Assembly (NCBI GenBank): GCA_003141955.1
Contig: PLOC01000034.1
Span: 1,153-41,466 of the forward strand
Reading direction: 5' to 3'
DNA from: Chloroflexota bacterium
GTDB lineage: Bacteria > Chloroflexota > Limnocylindria > Limnocylindrales > CSP1-4
Length of the DNA stretch: 40,314 nt
Positions within the stretch are counted from its first letter, which is position 1. Every line of letters begins with the position of its first letter. The notes under the pieces were generated by a model. It was not told the DNA's origin. It saw nothing but the letters and a program-made list of their open reading frames with translations, and did no database searches. This document shows positions 18,283 to 28,243 of this stretch, one piece after another. The translations under genes were made by a program, and so were the position numbers.

Positions 18283-18943
18283 GCGTCTCGGGAGGCGGGG
18301 CGGGGGCAGGACTCTGCGCCGGCTGCGCGCCGGAATCCGCGGCCGGCCGGGGAGCCACGACCTTGTACCACTGTTGCTTTCGGACCTGGCTCCGCGCGAA
18401 CATGTCATGGATGCCGATTCCCTTGCCGCCGCGCCGGGTGCTGACGATCAGCTCGGCGAACCAGGCCAGGAACAGAACCGTGCAGGGCCACGTCACGGCC
18501 GGAATGGTGGACGTGGATGCCATGCCGGGAAAGGTCCAGCCATAGAGAACCAGCCACCTGATCGCCGCCTGGCGCCAGGAAAGGGCACTCGGCACCTCGA
18601 GGCCGAAGACGCGCAGGCCCAGGAGCCGCTGACCGAGCGTGCCGCGGGCCAGTCGCCACAGCGGAATGGCGTAGACCGCCGACGCGATGGCGAGCAGCAG
18701 CTCGAGCCACAGCGTCGGGAGGTAGGTGCCGCTGGCCGTGACCACGGTCCCGTCCAGGTCGGTCCAGCTGCCGTGTCTCGGTTGTGCGAGCCCTAGCAGG
18801 GTCGCTACGAGGAGCACCATCGCCATCAGCAGGGCGAGGTCGATCAGCCAGGCGGACAGCCGGCGCGCCAGGGAGGCTCGGTCCCATGCCTCCTGCCTGA
18901 CGTAGTTTCGGGTCTGCGCTCCTGGACTCCTGGAAAACGCCAT
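18224..18943 (-). CDS. RDD-family membrane protein
   Basis: The 239-residue protein carries an RDD domain: the Arg-Asp-type start ASLARRLSAWLIDLALLM (residues 24-41), three or four hydrophobic helices, and GTLGQRLLGLRVFGLE between the second and third. The C-terminal 40 residues are Pro/Arg-rich and probably cytoplasmic. Some RDD proteins act in Na+/H+ exchange, but most have no known role. The ATG at 18943 has GGGAG about eleven bases upstream. It runs against priA and the two reading frames overlap by 59 bases at their 3' ends, so each transcript would be antisense to the other. Confidence 0.8.
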   Translation of the reverse strand: MAFSRSPGAQTRNYVRQEAWDRASLARRLSAWLIDLALLMAMVLLVATLLGLAQPRHGSWTDLDGTVVTASGTYLPTLWLELLLAIASAVYAIPLWRLARGTLGQRLLGLRVFGLEVPSALSWRQAAIRWLVLYGWTFPGMASTSTIPAVTWPCTVLFLAWFAELIVSTRRGGKGIGIHDMFARSQVRKQQWYKVVAPRPAADSGAQPAQSPAPAPPPETPTAASRGPRRSTRRRPAKD

Positions 18944-19078
18944 CCTTGGCGCAACTCCCTACCGGTCCGGCCGTCATCGGCGCGGTCTCAGGGACCATAC
19001 CTCACCCACGCCCGAAAAGGTGCTCGCCGTCGTTTCGACTACCCGAAACGGGGCGGATGCCTCCGTGGCGGCGCTCGG

Positions 19079-19084
19079 TATACT
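19079..19084 (+). promoter_or_regulatory. Probable -10 element (TATACT) for def
   Basis: TATACT ends eight bases before the def ATG (19093). Initiation six to eight bases downstream of a -10 box would produce an essentially leaderless mRNA; no ribosome binding site is present. Confidence 0.55.
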
Positions 19085-19092
19085 CTGCGGCC

Positions 19093-19614
19093 ATGAGCGT
19101 CCGACCCATCGTTCTTCTCGGTGACCCCCGGCTGCGCATCAAGGGCGAGCCCGTTGACAGCTTCGGCAAGTACCTCCATGAGCTGCTCGACGATCTGACC
19201 GACTCGATGCGCCATGCTCCCGGCGTCGGCCTGGCCGCGCCCCAGATCGGCGAGGCCCAGCGCGCCTGCGTCGTCGAGGTCGCCGGCCAGCTGCACGAGC
19301 TGGTCAATCCGCGCATCGTGCGGGCGGATGGTGACAACCGCGACCTGGAGGGATGCCTCTCGATTCCGGGTTACGTGGCATACGTGACTCGGCGCGAGAA
19401 GATCTGGGTCGTGGCCCAGAACCGGCACGGCAAGAAGATCAAGGTGGCCGGCGGCGGTCTCCTGTCGCGGGGAATGCAGCACGAGATCGACCACCTGGAC
19501 GGCAAGCTCTACATCGACTACCTCGACACGCTCGACGACCTGATCTCGACCGAGCACGGCGACGATGAGGACGAGGAAGGTCGATCGGCAGCCGCGCGCA
19601 CCGCCGTCGGGTGA
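19093..19614 (+). CDS. def: Peptide deformylase
   Basis: Def removes the N-formyl group from nascent proteins with a metal-bound water. The 173-residue product has all three motifs: PGVGLAAPQIG (motif 1), EGCLSIPGY (motif 2, with the metal Cys) and QHEIDHLDG (motif 3, HExxH). The C-terminal 25 residues are acidic and extend beyond the core. The ATG at 19093 is chosen from homology; it has no ribosome binding site but lies eight bases from TATACT, so a leaderless transcript is likely. It overlaps fmt by four bases (GTGA), which couples formylation and deformylation as in most bacteria. Confidence 0.96.
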   Translation: MSVRPIVLLGDPRLRIKGEPVDSFGKYLHELLDDLTDSMRHAPGVGLAAPQIGEAQRACVVEVAGQLHELVNPRIVRADGDNRDLEGCLSIPGYVAYVTRREKIWVVAQNRHGKKIKVAGGGLLSRGMQHEIDHLDGKLYIDYLDTLDDLISTEHGDDEDEEGRSAAARTAVG

Positions 19615-20576
19615 GCGACAGGGCAACGGCCGAACCTTCGACCATCGTTCGCGCCGTCTTCTTCGGCAGCGGCTCGTTCGCCGTCCCGATCCTCGATGCG
19701 CTCGTCGCCCTGCCGGGCATTCGGGTCGAGGCCGTCGTCTCGGTGCCCGATCGACCTGTCGGCCGAAAGGCGATCCCGACGCCGACTCCCGTTACCGTCC
19801 GGGCGCGAGACCTGGGACTGCCGCTCCTGCAGCCGATGCGAGTTCGAAAGCCCCAGGCCGTCGACGCCCTGGCGGCGGTGGCGCCCGACCTGGTCGTCCT
19901 GGCCGACTACGGCCAGCTCATACCGCGGGTGCTGCTCGACCTTCCGCCGCGTGGCTTTCTGAACCTGCATCCGTCTGCGCTGCCGCGGTGGCGCGGAGCG
20001 GCGCCGATCGCGGCCACGATTCTGGCGGGGGACATAGAGTCGGCGGTGACGCTCATGGTCGTAACCGATGAGATGGATGCCGGTCCGATCGTGGCGGTGG
20101 AGGCGCTGTATGTCCGGGCCGACGACACCGCCGTGACCCTGGAGGAGAGGGCATCCGCGGCCGCGGCTCGATTGCTGGTTCGCGCCCTGCCGGAGTGGCT
20201 GGCGGGGCGGCTCGTGGCTCGACCGCAGCCGGCGGAGGGCGTGACGTTCACGCGGCCCCTTCGCCGTGAGGACGGGCTGCTGGATCCGGAGCGTCCTGCT
20301 GCGGAGCTGGAGCGGCAGGTTCGCGCGTACCAGCCCTGGCCGGGCAGCTATATCCAGAGCGCCAGGACCGGAGAGGTGCGATTGATCGTGTCGAAGGCGC
20401 ACGTGGCTGAGAGCGAGCCGGGCGATGTGGCAGGGCGGTTCGTCACCACCCCCGACCGCCGCCTGGCACTTGTGACCGCGGATGACCGCCTGGTGCTCGA
20501 TGTGGCGCAGCGGGCCGGCGGGCGTGAGATGTCATCTGCCGAACTGCTCCGTGGCTGGCCAGGCCTGACCCGCTGA
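19611..20576 (+). CDS. fmt: Methionyl-tRNA formyltransferase
   Basis: Fmt transfers a formyl group from 10-formyl-THF to Met-tRNA for initiation. The 321-residue product has the folate-binding N-terminal domain with FFGSGSFAVPIL and the signature HPSALPRWRGAAPI (catalytic His and the SLLP-like loop reading SALP), then TLMVVTDEMDAGPI with the conserved Asp. The C-terminal tRNA-binding domain begins about residue 205 (RPLRREDGLLD) and includes YQPWPGSY. The GTG at 19611 overlaps the def stop. In B. subtilis rsmB would follow; here rlmN comes directly with its own promoter. Confidence 0.95.
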   Translation: MSDRATAEPSTIVRAVFFGSGSFAVPILDALVALPGIRVEAVVSVPDRPVGRKAIPTPTPVTVRARDLGLPLLQPMRVRKPQAVDALAAVAPDLVVLADYGQLIPRVLLDLPPRGFLNLHPSALPRWRGAAPIAATILAGDIESAVTLMVVTDEMDAGPIVAVEALYVRADDTAVTLEERASAAAARLLVRALPEWLAGRLVARPQPAEGVTFTRPLRREDGLLDPERPAAELERQVRAYQPWPGSYIQSARTGEVRLIVSKAHVAESEPGDVAGRFVTTPDRRLALVTADDRLVLDVAQRAGGREMSSAELLRGWPGLTR

Positions 20577-20595
20577 CCGATCGGCCTGCCCGGCG

Positions 20596-20604
20596 TGCGA
20601 TAAT
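20596..20604 (+). promoter_or_regulatory. Extended -10 element (TGCGATAAT) for rlmN
   Basis: TGC followed by GATAAT is an extended -10 box. It ends nine bases before the GTG start of rlmN at 20614, and no ribosome binding site intervenes. A near-leaderless transcript is expected. Confidence 0.55.
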
Positions 20605-20613
20605 CGCGGCCCT

Positions 20614-21885
20614 GTGACTGAGCCATCGACGGCGGCGCGTGCCCCGCGCCGATCCAAACCCGCCACCGACCCTCGCCCCGGCCTGAGTGGCCTGCCAGAC
20701 GGCGCGCTGGAGGCGTGGGTCGCGGCCCAGGGACAATCGCCGTACCGGGCCGGTCAGATCCGCGACGGCGTCTGGCGCCAGAACATCGTCGCCGCGGAGG
20801 AGCTTGGGACCCTTCCGGCCGGATTGCGTGGGAGCCTGGACCGGGCCTTCCGCGTCGACACGATCGCCGCCGACGAGGTGACCGTCTCCGACAAAGGGTT
20901 GACCGAGAAGACGCTCCACCTGCTCTCCGACGGAGGGCTGATCGAGTCGGTGCTGATGCACTACCCGGCGCGCGGGCGCCGCGAGGACGGCCGGCCCGAG
21001 CACCGCGAGCGGCACACCCTGTGCATCTCCAGCCAGGCCGGCTGCGCCGTCGGCTGTCCGTTCTGTGCCACGGGCGAGCTGGGCCTTGGACGCGATCTCG
21101 AGACCGCGGAGATCCTGGACCAGGTCCGGCACGCTGCCCGGCGTCTGGCGCCCGGCGGGGCCCACCTGACCAACGTCGTCTTCATGGGCATGGGCGAGCC
21201 GCTGCTGAACCTTGATCGCGTGCTGGAGGCGGTGGCCGCGCTTTCGGACCCACACCGGTTCGGCCTGGGCGCTCGCCACGTCGTGGTTTCGACCTCCGGG
21301 GTCGTGCCCGGGATCCGCCGCCTGACGGAGCTCAACCCGCAGTTCACGCTGGCGATCAGCCTGCACGCCGCCCGAGATCCCCTGCGCGACGTCCTCGTCC
21401 CGCTGAACCGCCGCTGGCCCGTGGCCGAGGTCGTCGCAGCTGCACGCGCCTGCGCCCGCACAACCGGCCGGCGCGTGAGTTACGAGTACGTGATGATCTC
21501 CGGTGTGAACGACACCGACGTCGACGCGGATGCACTGGCCGGCTTGTTGCGCGGCGACCTGGCCCACGTCAACCTGATCCCGATGAATCCCGTCGCCCAC
21601 ACGCCCTGGCAGGCCAGCAGCCCACAGCGGGTCGCGCAGTTCGCCGCCCGCCTCCAACAGGGCGGCGTCGGCGCCACGGTCCGGCGCAACCGCGGCCAGG
21701 ACGCCGGCGCGGCGTGCGGCCAGCTGGCGGCCGATCGGGCCGGCGAGCCGCCTGCTCCGACGGTAGCCCACCGGCGCGCGGTGATCGTCCGCCAGAGCGA
21801 GATGGCGCTTCGGGGCGACCGAAGCGCCGAGCGCCTCCCGGCGGATCTCGAGGCGGCAGTGGCAGGCTGGGCGGGGAATCGCTGA
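20614..21885 (+). CDS. rlmN: 23S rRNA (adenine2503-C2)-methyltransferase
   Basis: RlmN is a radical-SAM enzyme that methylates C2 of A2503 in 23S rRNA and A37 of some tRNAs. The 423-residue product has the iron-sulfur motif CAVGCPFC (CxxxCxxC), FMGMGEPLLN, the SAM-binding strand VVSTSGVVPGI, and EYVMISGVNDTD. The second catalytic cysteine is in GAACGQLA near residue 369. Its N-terminal helical domain is intact. About 50 residues follow the last conserved motif, somewhat longer than in E. coli. The GTG at 20614 has no ribosome binding site but follows an extended -10 box by nine bases. The stop overlaps the rpe start by one base. Confidence 0.95.
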   Translation: MTEPSTAARAPRRSKPATDPRPGLSGLPDGALEAWVAAQGQSPYRAGQIRDGVWRQNIVAAEELGTLPAGLRGSLDRAFRVDTIAADEVTVSDKGLTEKTLHLLSDGGLIESVLMHYPARGRREDGRPEHRERHTLCISSQAGCAVGCPFCATGELGLGRDLETAEILDQVRHAARRLAPGGAHLTNVVFMGMGEPLLNLDRVLEAVAALSDPHRFGLGARHVVVSTSGVVPGIRRLTELNPQFTLAISLHAARDPLRDVLVPLNRRWPVAEVVAAARACARTTGRRVSYEYVMISGVNDTDVDADALAGLLRGDLAHVNLIPMNPVAHTPWQASSPQRVAQFAARLQQGGVGATVRRNRGQDAGAACGQLAADRAGEPPAPTVAHRRAVIVRQSEMALRGDRSAERLPADLEAAVAGWAGNR

Positions 21886-22634
21886 TGGCCCGGCGCCGCA
21901 CCCTGGTGAGCACGAGCATTCTCGATTGCGACCTCTCGGACCTGGCCCGAGAATCGCTGCGGGCGTTCAAGGCCGGTTCCGACCGCCTCCATCTCGACGT
22001 CATGGACGGGCACTTCGTCCCTAACATCACCTTCGGCCCGACGGTAATCAAGCGCCTGCGGCACGTCGGCAAGCAGCCGTTCGACGCTCACCTGATGATC
22101 TCCGAGCCGGGCCGCTACGTGGACCAGTTCATCGATGCCGGCTGCGACTCGATCACGTTCCATGTGGAGGTCGAGGAGCCGATCGAGCCGACGCTGCTCA
22201 AGATTCGAAAGGCCGGCCGGCAGGCGGGGCTGGCGCTGAGACCGGCAACTCCGCTGGCGACGCTGGAGCCGTACCGCGAGCTGCTCGACATCGTCATGGT
22301 GATGACCGTCGAGCCGGGCTTCGGCGGGCAATCGTTCATGACCGACGCAGCCACCAAGATCCTGCCGGCGCATGAGCTATTCCGCGACCGCGAGGTGGGG
22401 CGGCCCCGCGGACAGGTCCACGTGGACGGCGGGGTCAATCGCCACTCTGCGAAGTTGTGCGGCGAGCTCGGAGCGGAAGTGCTGGTGGTCGGCTCCACGC
22501 TGTGGCAGAAGGGCGTCGACATCGCCCGGGAGATGCGGTTGATCAGGGCCCTCGCCGACGAAGGCTATGAGAACGGCGCGGGCCGGGGCGAAGCGGATGC
22601 CGGGGCGCGAACTGAGCGAGGAGAGACCGCGTGA
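21885..22634 (+). CDS. rpe: Ribulose-phosphate 3-epimerase
   Basis: Rpe interconverts ribulose-5-phosphate and xylulose-5-phosphate in the pentose phosphate pathway. The 249-residue TIM barrel shows STSILDCDLSDLA, HLDVMDGHFVPNITFGP (catalytic Asp and metal His), FDAHLMISEP, VMVMTVEPGFGGQSF, and VHVDGGVN with the second catalytic Asp. The last 25 residues are a hydrophilic, Gly/Arg-rich tail. The ATG at 21885 shares a base with the rlmN stop. In B. subtilis prpC, prkC and rsgA lie between rlmN and rpe; all are missing here. Confidence 0.95.
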   Translation: MARRRTLVSTSILDCDLSDLARESLRAFKAGSDRLHLDVMDGHFVPNITFGPTVIKRLRHVGKQPFDAHLMISEPGRYVDQFIDAGCDSITFHVEVEEPIEPTLLKIRKAGRQAGLALRPATPLATLEPYRELLDIVMVMTVEPGFGGQSFMTDAATKILPAHELFRDREVGRPRGQVHVDGGVNRHSAKLCGELGAEVLVVGSTLWQKGVDIAREMRLIRALADEGYENGAGRGEADAGARTERGETA

Positions 22635-23905
22635 GCGAAGAAGCGGCCCCGGGTCGGGAACTGGCGGCGACGGAGCCGTCGCCGCCAGGGGCCGTGGGCG
22701 TGGACGGCACATCGGCCGAGGTCGGGGCGCAGCTGCCGCACACCCACCCGGGACGCCGCAACGACCGGCTGCTGCTGGCCGCGGTGGCATCCTACGCGGT
22801 CCTGCTCTCCATCCTGATGATCGCGCGCGGCATCTCGGTCACGCCCGAGCTGATCGTCGTCGCCTTTGGGCTCGCCGCGCTGCTGCTCGGCCGTGGGAAG
22901 CTCTTCCTGCGAGACTGGATCCCGTTCCTGGCCCTGTTCTTCGCCTACGAGCTGATGCGTGGCTACGCCGACAAGTTCGGTCTGCCGATCCACGTCACCG
23001 ACGTGATCTCGATCGAGCGGATCATCGGCCTCGGTGGCCTGCCCACCACCTATCTGCAGGAGCTCCTCCACCATGGTCCGGCTTCCGCCCCGGACAACGT
23101 GGCGACGATCTCGGTCGTCTTCTACTTCCTGCACTTCCCCCTGCCGCTGGCCGTCGGATTCTTGCTGTGGATCCACCAGCGCCGTTTCTACTACGACTAC
23201 GTGGCCGCCTTGATCCTCCTTTCCATGGCGGCCTTCGTGACGTTCCTGCTGCTGCCCGTGGCGCCGCCCTGGTGGGCCGCGCAGAACGGCTACGTAACTG
23301 GAGTTCTGCACCTGCGCGACACAGGCTTCGACGGGTTGGTGAGTCTCTTCGGCTTCGGCAAGAACAACTACCTCTACACGTACTCGCTCTACAGCATCAG
23401 CTCCAACGACGTGGCGGCATTTCCGTCGCTCCACGCCGCCTATCCGTTCCTGGCGTTCCTCTTCGCCCGGCGCGCCTTCGGCAGGGTTGGTTGGCTGATG
23501 GCGGCCTACACGGCCTGCGTCTGGTTCTCGATCGTCTACTTGGGCGAGCACTGGGTCGTCGACATCATCGGCGGGGTGGTCTACGCGTCGGTCGCATACC
23601 TGGTCATCCTGCACGGGCCGGCGTGGGGGCGGCGATTCCTGAAGCAGGTTGCAGACGAGGAGATCGAAGCCGGCGTGGAGGCGGAGGACGCCGGCGACGT
23701 GGGCGCGCTGCGGAGGATAGGCCGGCGGGTGCGTTGGGCGCTGGTCATCCAGGGTGCGGTGGTGGCCGTGCTGGGTCTGGCCGTCGCCATCGGGATCGAC
23801 ACGCAGGGGTGGTTCGGCGGCTCGCAGAGCGGGCTCTACCTGGTCGCGTGTCTGGTGGTGCTCGGCGGGTTGTGGCGGGCCGCCGTCGGCCTAGTCAGCC
23901 GCTGA
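22631..23905 (+). CDS. PAP2-family membrane phosphatase/phosphotransferase
   Basis: The 424-residue membrane protein belongs to the PAP2-like superfamily, in the branch that includes inositol-phosphate transferases of the Aur1/Ipt1 type. A hydrophilic N-terminus of 50 residues is followed by about eight helices. The catalytic motifs are PSLHAAYPF (SLH) and YLGEHWVVDIIGG (conserved His and Asp), both on the extracytoplasmic side by family analogy. It may dephosphorylate a lipid phosphate or move a phospho-alcohol head group onto a lipid. A cytoplasmic acidic loop (about 340-365) and two more helices extend the C-terminus. The GTG at 22631 overlaps the rpe stop, so it is coupled to rpe although no functional link is obvious. 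Confidence 0.83.
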   Translation: MSEEAAPGRELAATEPSPPGAVGVDGTSAEVGAQLPHTHPGRRNDRLLLAAVASYAVLLSILMIARGISVTPELIVVAFGLAALLLGRGKLFLRDWIPFLALFFAYELMRGYADKFGLPIHVTDVISIERIIGLGGLPTTYLQELLHHGPASAPDNVATISVVFYFLHFPLPLAVGFLLWIHQRRFYYDYVAALILLSMAAFVTFLLLPVAPPWWAAQNGYVTGVLHLRDTGFDGLVSLFGFGKNNYLYTYSLYSISSNDVAAFPSLHAAYPFLAFLFARRAFGRVGWLMAAYTACVWFSIVYLGEHWVVDIIGGVVYASVAYLVILHGPAWGRRFLKQVADEEIEAGVEAEDAGDVGALRRIGRRVRWALVIQGAVVAVLGLAVAIGIDTQGWFGGSQSGLYLVACLVVLGGLWRAAVGLVSR

Positions 23906-23930
23906 GCCGGCCGGGGCAGGAGGGTCGCAG

Positions 23931-24401
23931 ATGCGCGCGCTGCTGCAGCGGGTGTCCCGGGCGGAGGTCCGGATCGACGGCGAGTCCGTCGCTTCGATCG
24001 GGCCGGGGCTGCTGGTCCTGCTGGGCGTGGGCCCCGCCGACGACGAGTGGGTCGCCTCCGGCCTGGCGGCCAAGGTGGCTGGTCTGCGGATCTTCGCCGA
24101 CTCGGACGGGCTGACGAACCTGTCCCTGACCGAGGTGGGTGGAGCAGCCCTGGTGGTGAGCCAGTTCACGCTGTACGCGGACTCACGCCGGGGACGGCGA
24201 CCCTCGTTCATCCGCGCCGCCGGGCCGATCATGGGAGAGCGGTTGTACGAGGTCTTCTGCGAGATCTTGGCCAGCTCCGGCATCCCCGTGGCGCAGGGCC
24301 GCTTCGGCGCCGAGATGGCAGTCGAGCTGGTCAACGAGGGGCCGTTCACGGTGTGGCTGGACTCGGACGAGCTCGGCATTCAGCCGAAGCCAGCATCCTG
24401 A
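23931..24401 (+). CDS. dtd: D-aminoacyl-tRNA deacylase
   Basis: Dtd hydrolyses D-amino acids (and glycine) from mischarged tRNA. The 156-residue product has MRALLQRVSRAEV at the N-terminus, the SQFTLYAD motif with the catalytic-site residues, and NEGPFTVWLDS, which holds the Gly-cisPro element that excludes L-amino acids; the usual GPVT reads GPFT. Length matches the family. The ATG follows GGAGGGTCGCAG, with GGAGG about nine bases upstream. It ends the rlmN-rpe-PAP2-dtd run and converges on the methyltransferase gene across a strong palindrome. Confidence 0.94.
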   Translation: MRALLQRVSRAEVRIDGESVASIGPGLLVLLGVGPADDEWVASGLAAKVAGLRIFADSDGLTNLSLTEVGGAALVVSQFTLYADSRRGRRPSFIRAAGPIMGERLYEVFCEILASSGIPVAQGRFGAEMAVELVNEGPFTVWLDSDELGIQPKPAS

Positions 24402-24423
24402 GCCGCGATCCACGGGTCAAGCG

Positions 24424-24452
24424 CCGCAGCTCGCCGGTCCGGCGAGCTGCGG
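24424..24452. terminator. Perfect 14-bp palindromic hairpin between convergent genes
   Basis: CCGCAGCTCGCCGG (24424-24437) and CCGGCGAGCTGCGG (24439-24452) are perfect inverted arms around a single T. It lies 22 bases after the dtd stop, between two convergent genes. Neither side has a T run, so it may block transcription from both sides without a classical U-tract. Confidence 0.55.
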
Positions 24453-24545
24453 CCGGGGCGGCGACAAGCCCTTGAGCGAACTGCAGGCGGCGACCCTGTG
24501 GATGCCGGGTCAGGTAGAGTCGAGTCGGCCGGCTTCTCGCCTGGC

Positions 24546-25424
24546 CTAAGGCCGCCGGCACACCCACACCTGTTCGCCGCCGTAGGCAGGTGGGGAACCC
24601 GCAAAGTCCGAGTACTCAACGATCCGGTCGAACCCGGCCAGGGCCAGCATGTGGCGCATTTCGTATCGGTAGGTCCATCGCAGGACGAGCTCTTCCTCCT
24701 CAACGCGAATGACCGTCCCCGATGGGTCGATCTCGGAAAAGCGCCAGGCCTCCCGCAGCACCTGAGCGACCGTCTCGTTGTGCCGCGAGAGGACCTCCAC
24801 GCGGATCACTCGGCCGGTCGAAGGGTCTGAGGCCGTCTCGGTGCGACCGCCCGTGACCCCAGGCACGCAGAGGTCGAGTCGCGGGTCGAACAAGTGGATC
24901 GACAGGACGCCCTCCGGACGAAGGTGCTCGAAGATTCGCTCCAGACACGCGCGTTGGGCTTCTGGAGTGAGGAGGAAGGCGAAGCCTCGAGCCGGAACCT
25001 GGACGCTGTCGAAGGTTGCTCGGAGTGCGAAGTCGGTCATGTCGCCCTGGACGAAGCTCAACCGCGCTGCGGTCGCATGGTCGAGCCGCGCCAGCTTCGA
25101 GGCGGCCTCTCGCAGCATCCCGGGAGAACGATCCAGGCCGGTCGCCTCGAGTCCGGCTTGAGCAAGGGCGATCGTGACGCGGCCGGTGCCGCAGCCGAGC
25201 TCCAGGACACGCGGCCCGGACGCTGCCGCAAGGTCGCGGTAGAAGGGAACGTCCACGTCGGTCCCGGGACCACCGCGACCGACGCCGAGGTCGTAGGTCT
25301 GCGTGTTCAGGTCGGTTGAGTAGAACGGGGCGGGTCGCATCTCATCGCGATGCTCGTTGTCGGGCTGCCACTCGTCAAGGGTGAGCCAGCCTCGATCGTC
25401 ACTCAAGCGAGAGTGAAGGGCCAT
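24546..25424 (-). CDS. Class I SAM-dependent methyltransferase
   Basis: The 292-residue product is a Rossmann-fold methyltransferase. SAM-binding motif I reads VLELGCGTGRV (about residues 71-81), followed by the acidic motif II residue in GLDRSPGML and motif IV around FVQGDMTDF. After LRPEGVLSIHLFD the C-terminal part forms strands (RWTYRYEMRHMLALAGF) as in SAM methyltransferases of the Methyltransf_25 type. The substrate is unknown. The first 28 residues are outside the family core, so the ATG at 25340 is an alternative start; neither has a convincing ribosome binding site. It lies downstream of rpmB on the same strand. Confidence 0.82.
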   Translation of the reverse strand: MALHSRLSDDRGWLTLDEWQPDNEHRDEMRPAPFYSTDLNTQTYDLGVGRGGPGTDVDVPFYRDLAAASGPRVLELGCGTGRVTIALAQAGLEATGLDRSPGMLREAASKLARLDHATAARLSFVQGDMTDFALRATFDSVQVPARGFAFLLTPEAQRACLERIFEHLRPEGVLSIHLFDPRLDLCVPGVTGGRTETASDPSTGRVIRVEVLSRHNETVAQVLREAWRFSEIDPSGTVIRVEEEELVLRWTYRYEMRHMLALAGFDRIVEYSDFAGSPPAYGGEQVWVCRRP

Positions 25425-25469
25425 GGGTCCGTTGCGGCCTGGGCCTGGGGGCCGGTGCCTGGGCGGCTG

Positions 25470-25496
25470 CCGGAGCGACGGGTTCCCCTGCTCCGG
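25470..25496 (-). repeat. Hairpin in the methyltransferase upstream region
   Basis: CCGGAGC (25490-25496 on minus) pairs perfectly with GCTCCGG (25470-25476), enclosing GGGG-AA-CCC that can pair further. It lies about 45 bases upstream of the methyltransferase ATG. The GGGGAACCC core recalls part of the ydaO riboswitch, but the other conserved parts are not present. Confidence 0.4.
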
Positions 25497-25534
25497 TCGC
25501 GGTGAGAGCGGGCTAAGTACCCACGAACATGATC

Positions 25535-25595
25535 GGCGCCGAGCCTGGGGCTCGACGCCGGGTGAGTCGCGTATGGCCGGCCGCAGCGGGCCGGC
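25535..25595 (-). terminator. Two hairpins after rpmB
   Basis: Downstream of the rpmB stop on the minus strand lie GCCGGCC/GGCCGGC (25576-25595, 6-base loop) and a longer interrupted stem (25535-25559) with CGAGCC/GGCTCG inside GGCG/CGCC. No T-rich tract follows, so termination is plausible but unproven. Confidence 0.4.
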
Positions 25596-25601
25596 GTGGG
25601 C

Positions 25602-25799
25602 CTACCGGGCGCCGCGCGAAAGGGTGCGCTGGCAGCGGGTGCAGACCAGGGTCTTCACCATCTTGCCGTTCTGCTCGATGGTGGTCTGCTGGAGGTTCGG
25701 GCGGAAGCGCCTGTGGGCGCGGACCCGGTTCATTCCGGACGACTGCGGGTTGAAGCCGTCCATGGAGACCTTCCCGCAGACGGCACAGGAGCGAGCCAT
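25602..25799 (-). CDS. rpmB: 50S ribosomal protein L28 (zinc-binding type)
   Basis: L28 is a small protein of the large ribosomal subunit. The 65-residue product begins MARSCAVCGKVSMDGFNPQ and has the family's SSGMNRVRAHRRFRPNLQ core. A second cysteine pair, CTRCQRTL, completes a CxxC...CxxC zinc site (the C+ form). AGAGG precedes the ATG by about six bases. It is transcribed away from yloU, exactly as rpmB and yloU are divergently placed in B. subtilis. Confidence 0.97.
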   Translation of the reverse strand: MARSCAVCGKVSMDGFNPQSSGMNRVRAHRRFRPNLQQTTIEQNGKMVKTLVCTRCQRTLSRGAR

Positions 25800-25857
25800 T
25801 AGGTCCTCTCGGGTTCGTGGATCAAGGAGCGACCCCGACTGGGGCCGACCGGGGCGG

Positions 25858-25864
25858 TATGATA
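25858..25864. promoter_or_regulatory. Overlapping divergent -10 boxes of rpmB and yloU
   Basis: The sequence TATGATA reads TATGAT on the plus strand (toward the Asp23-like gene at 25905) and TATCAT on the minus strand (toward rpmB at 25799). Both are good -10 matches, but a -35 is not evident for either. Confidence 0.45.
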
Positions 25865-25904
25865 GCACACCGTTTCCGTCCCCCAGGCTGGGAGTCGCAC
25901 CCAT

Positions 25905-26396
25905 ATGCCCGAGCGCTCGGTGGCCGGCAGATCGATCGTAACGCGCCGCGCCATCGTCGACATCGTCCGAACGGCCGTTCAGAGCAGCTATGGCGTGACC
26001 GGCTTTAGCGACCCGTCGTTCGCACGTCGGCTCTCTCGCTGGATCGGCCTCGATCGACCCGGGATCGAGCTCGCGACCGAAGGCGGCCTGAGCCTCGACC
26101 TGTACATAAAGGTGGCCTTCGGGGTGCCGGTCGCCGAGGTCGCGCGCCAGGTCGATTCGGCCGTGCGCTACTCGCTTCGCAGCCTGGCCGGGGTGGAAAT
26201 TGCCAGCATGACGATCCACGTCGACGGCCTTGGATACCAGCCTGCCGCCGTGGAGCGTGCCGCGGCGATCGGACGGGAGTCGAGCGAGCTGGACGAACCG
26301 GCACGGGATGCCGCCCAGGAGCTGCCCGGCGCGGACCAGGCCCACAAGACACCGGCCGAGGGACAGACGGCTCCGAGACGACGCAGGACCAGATGA
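25905..26396 (+). CDS. yloU: Asp23/Gls24 (YloU) family protein
   Basis: The 163-residue product belongs to the Asp23/Gls24 family of small cytoplasmic or membrane-associated envelope-stress proteins. It shows IVTRRAIVDIVRTAVQSSYGVTGF at the start and LDLYIKVAFGVPVAEVARQV in the middle, with VEIASMTIHVDGL closing the domain about residue 110. The remaining 50 residues are hydrophilic and end in RRRRTR. The ATG at 25905 lacks a strong ribosome binding site. It precedes the fakA-like gene by 16 bases, the conserved yloU-yloV pair. The exact function is not known. Confidence 0.88.
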   Translation: MPERSVAGRSIVTRRAIVDIVRTAVQSSYGVTGFSDPSFARRLSRWIGLDRPGIELATEGGLSLDLYIKVAFGVPVAEVARQVDSAVRYSLRSLAGVEIASMTIHVDGLGYQPAAVERAAAIGRESSELDEPARDAAQELPGADQAHKTPAEGQTAPRRRRTR

Positions 26397-26412
26397 TCTA
26401 CCGAGCTTCCCG

Positions 26413-28239
<1,827 letters not shown>

Positions 28240-28243
28240 GGCG

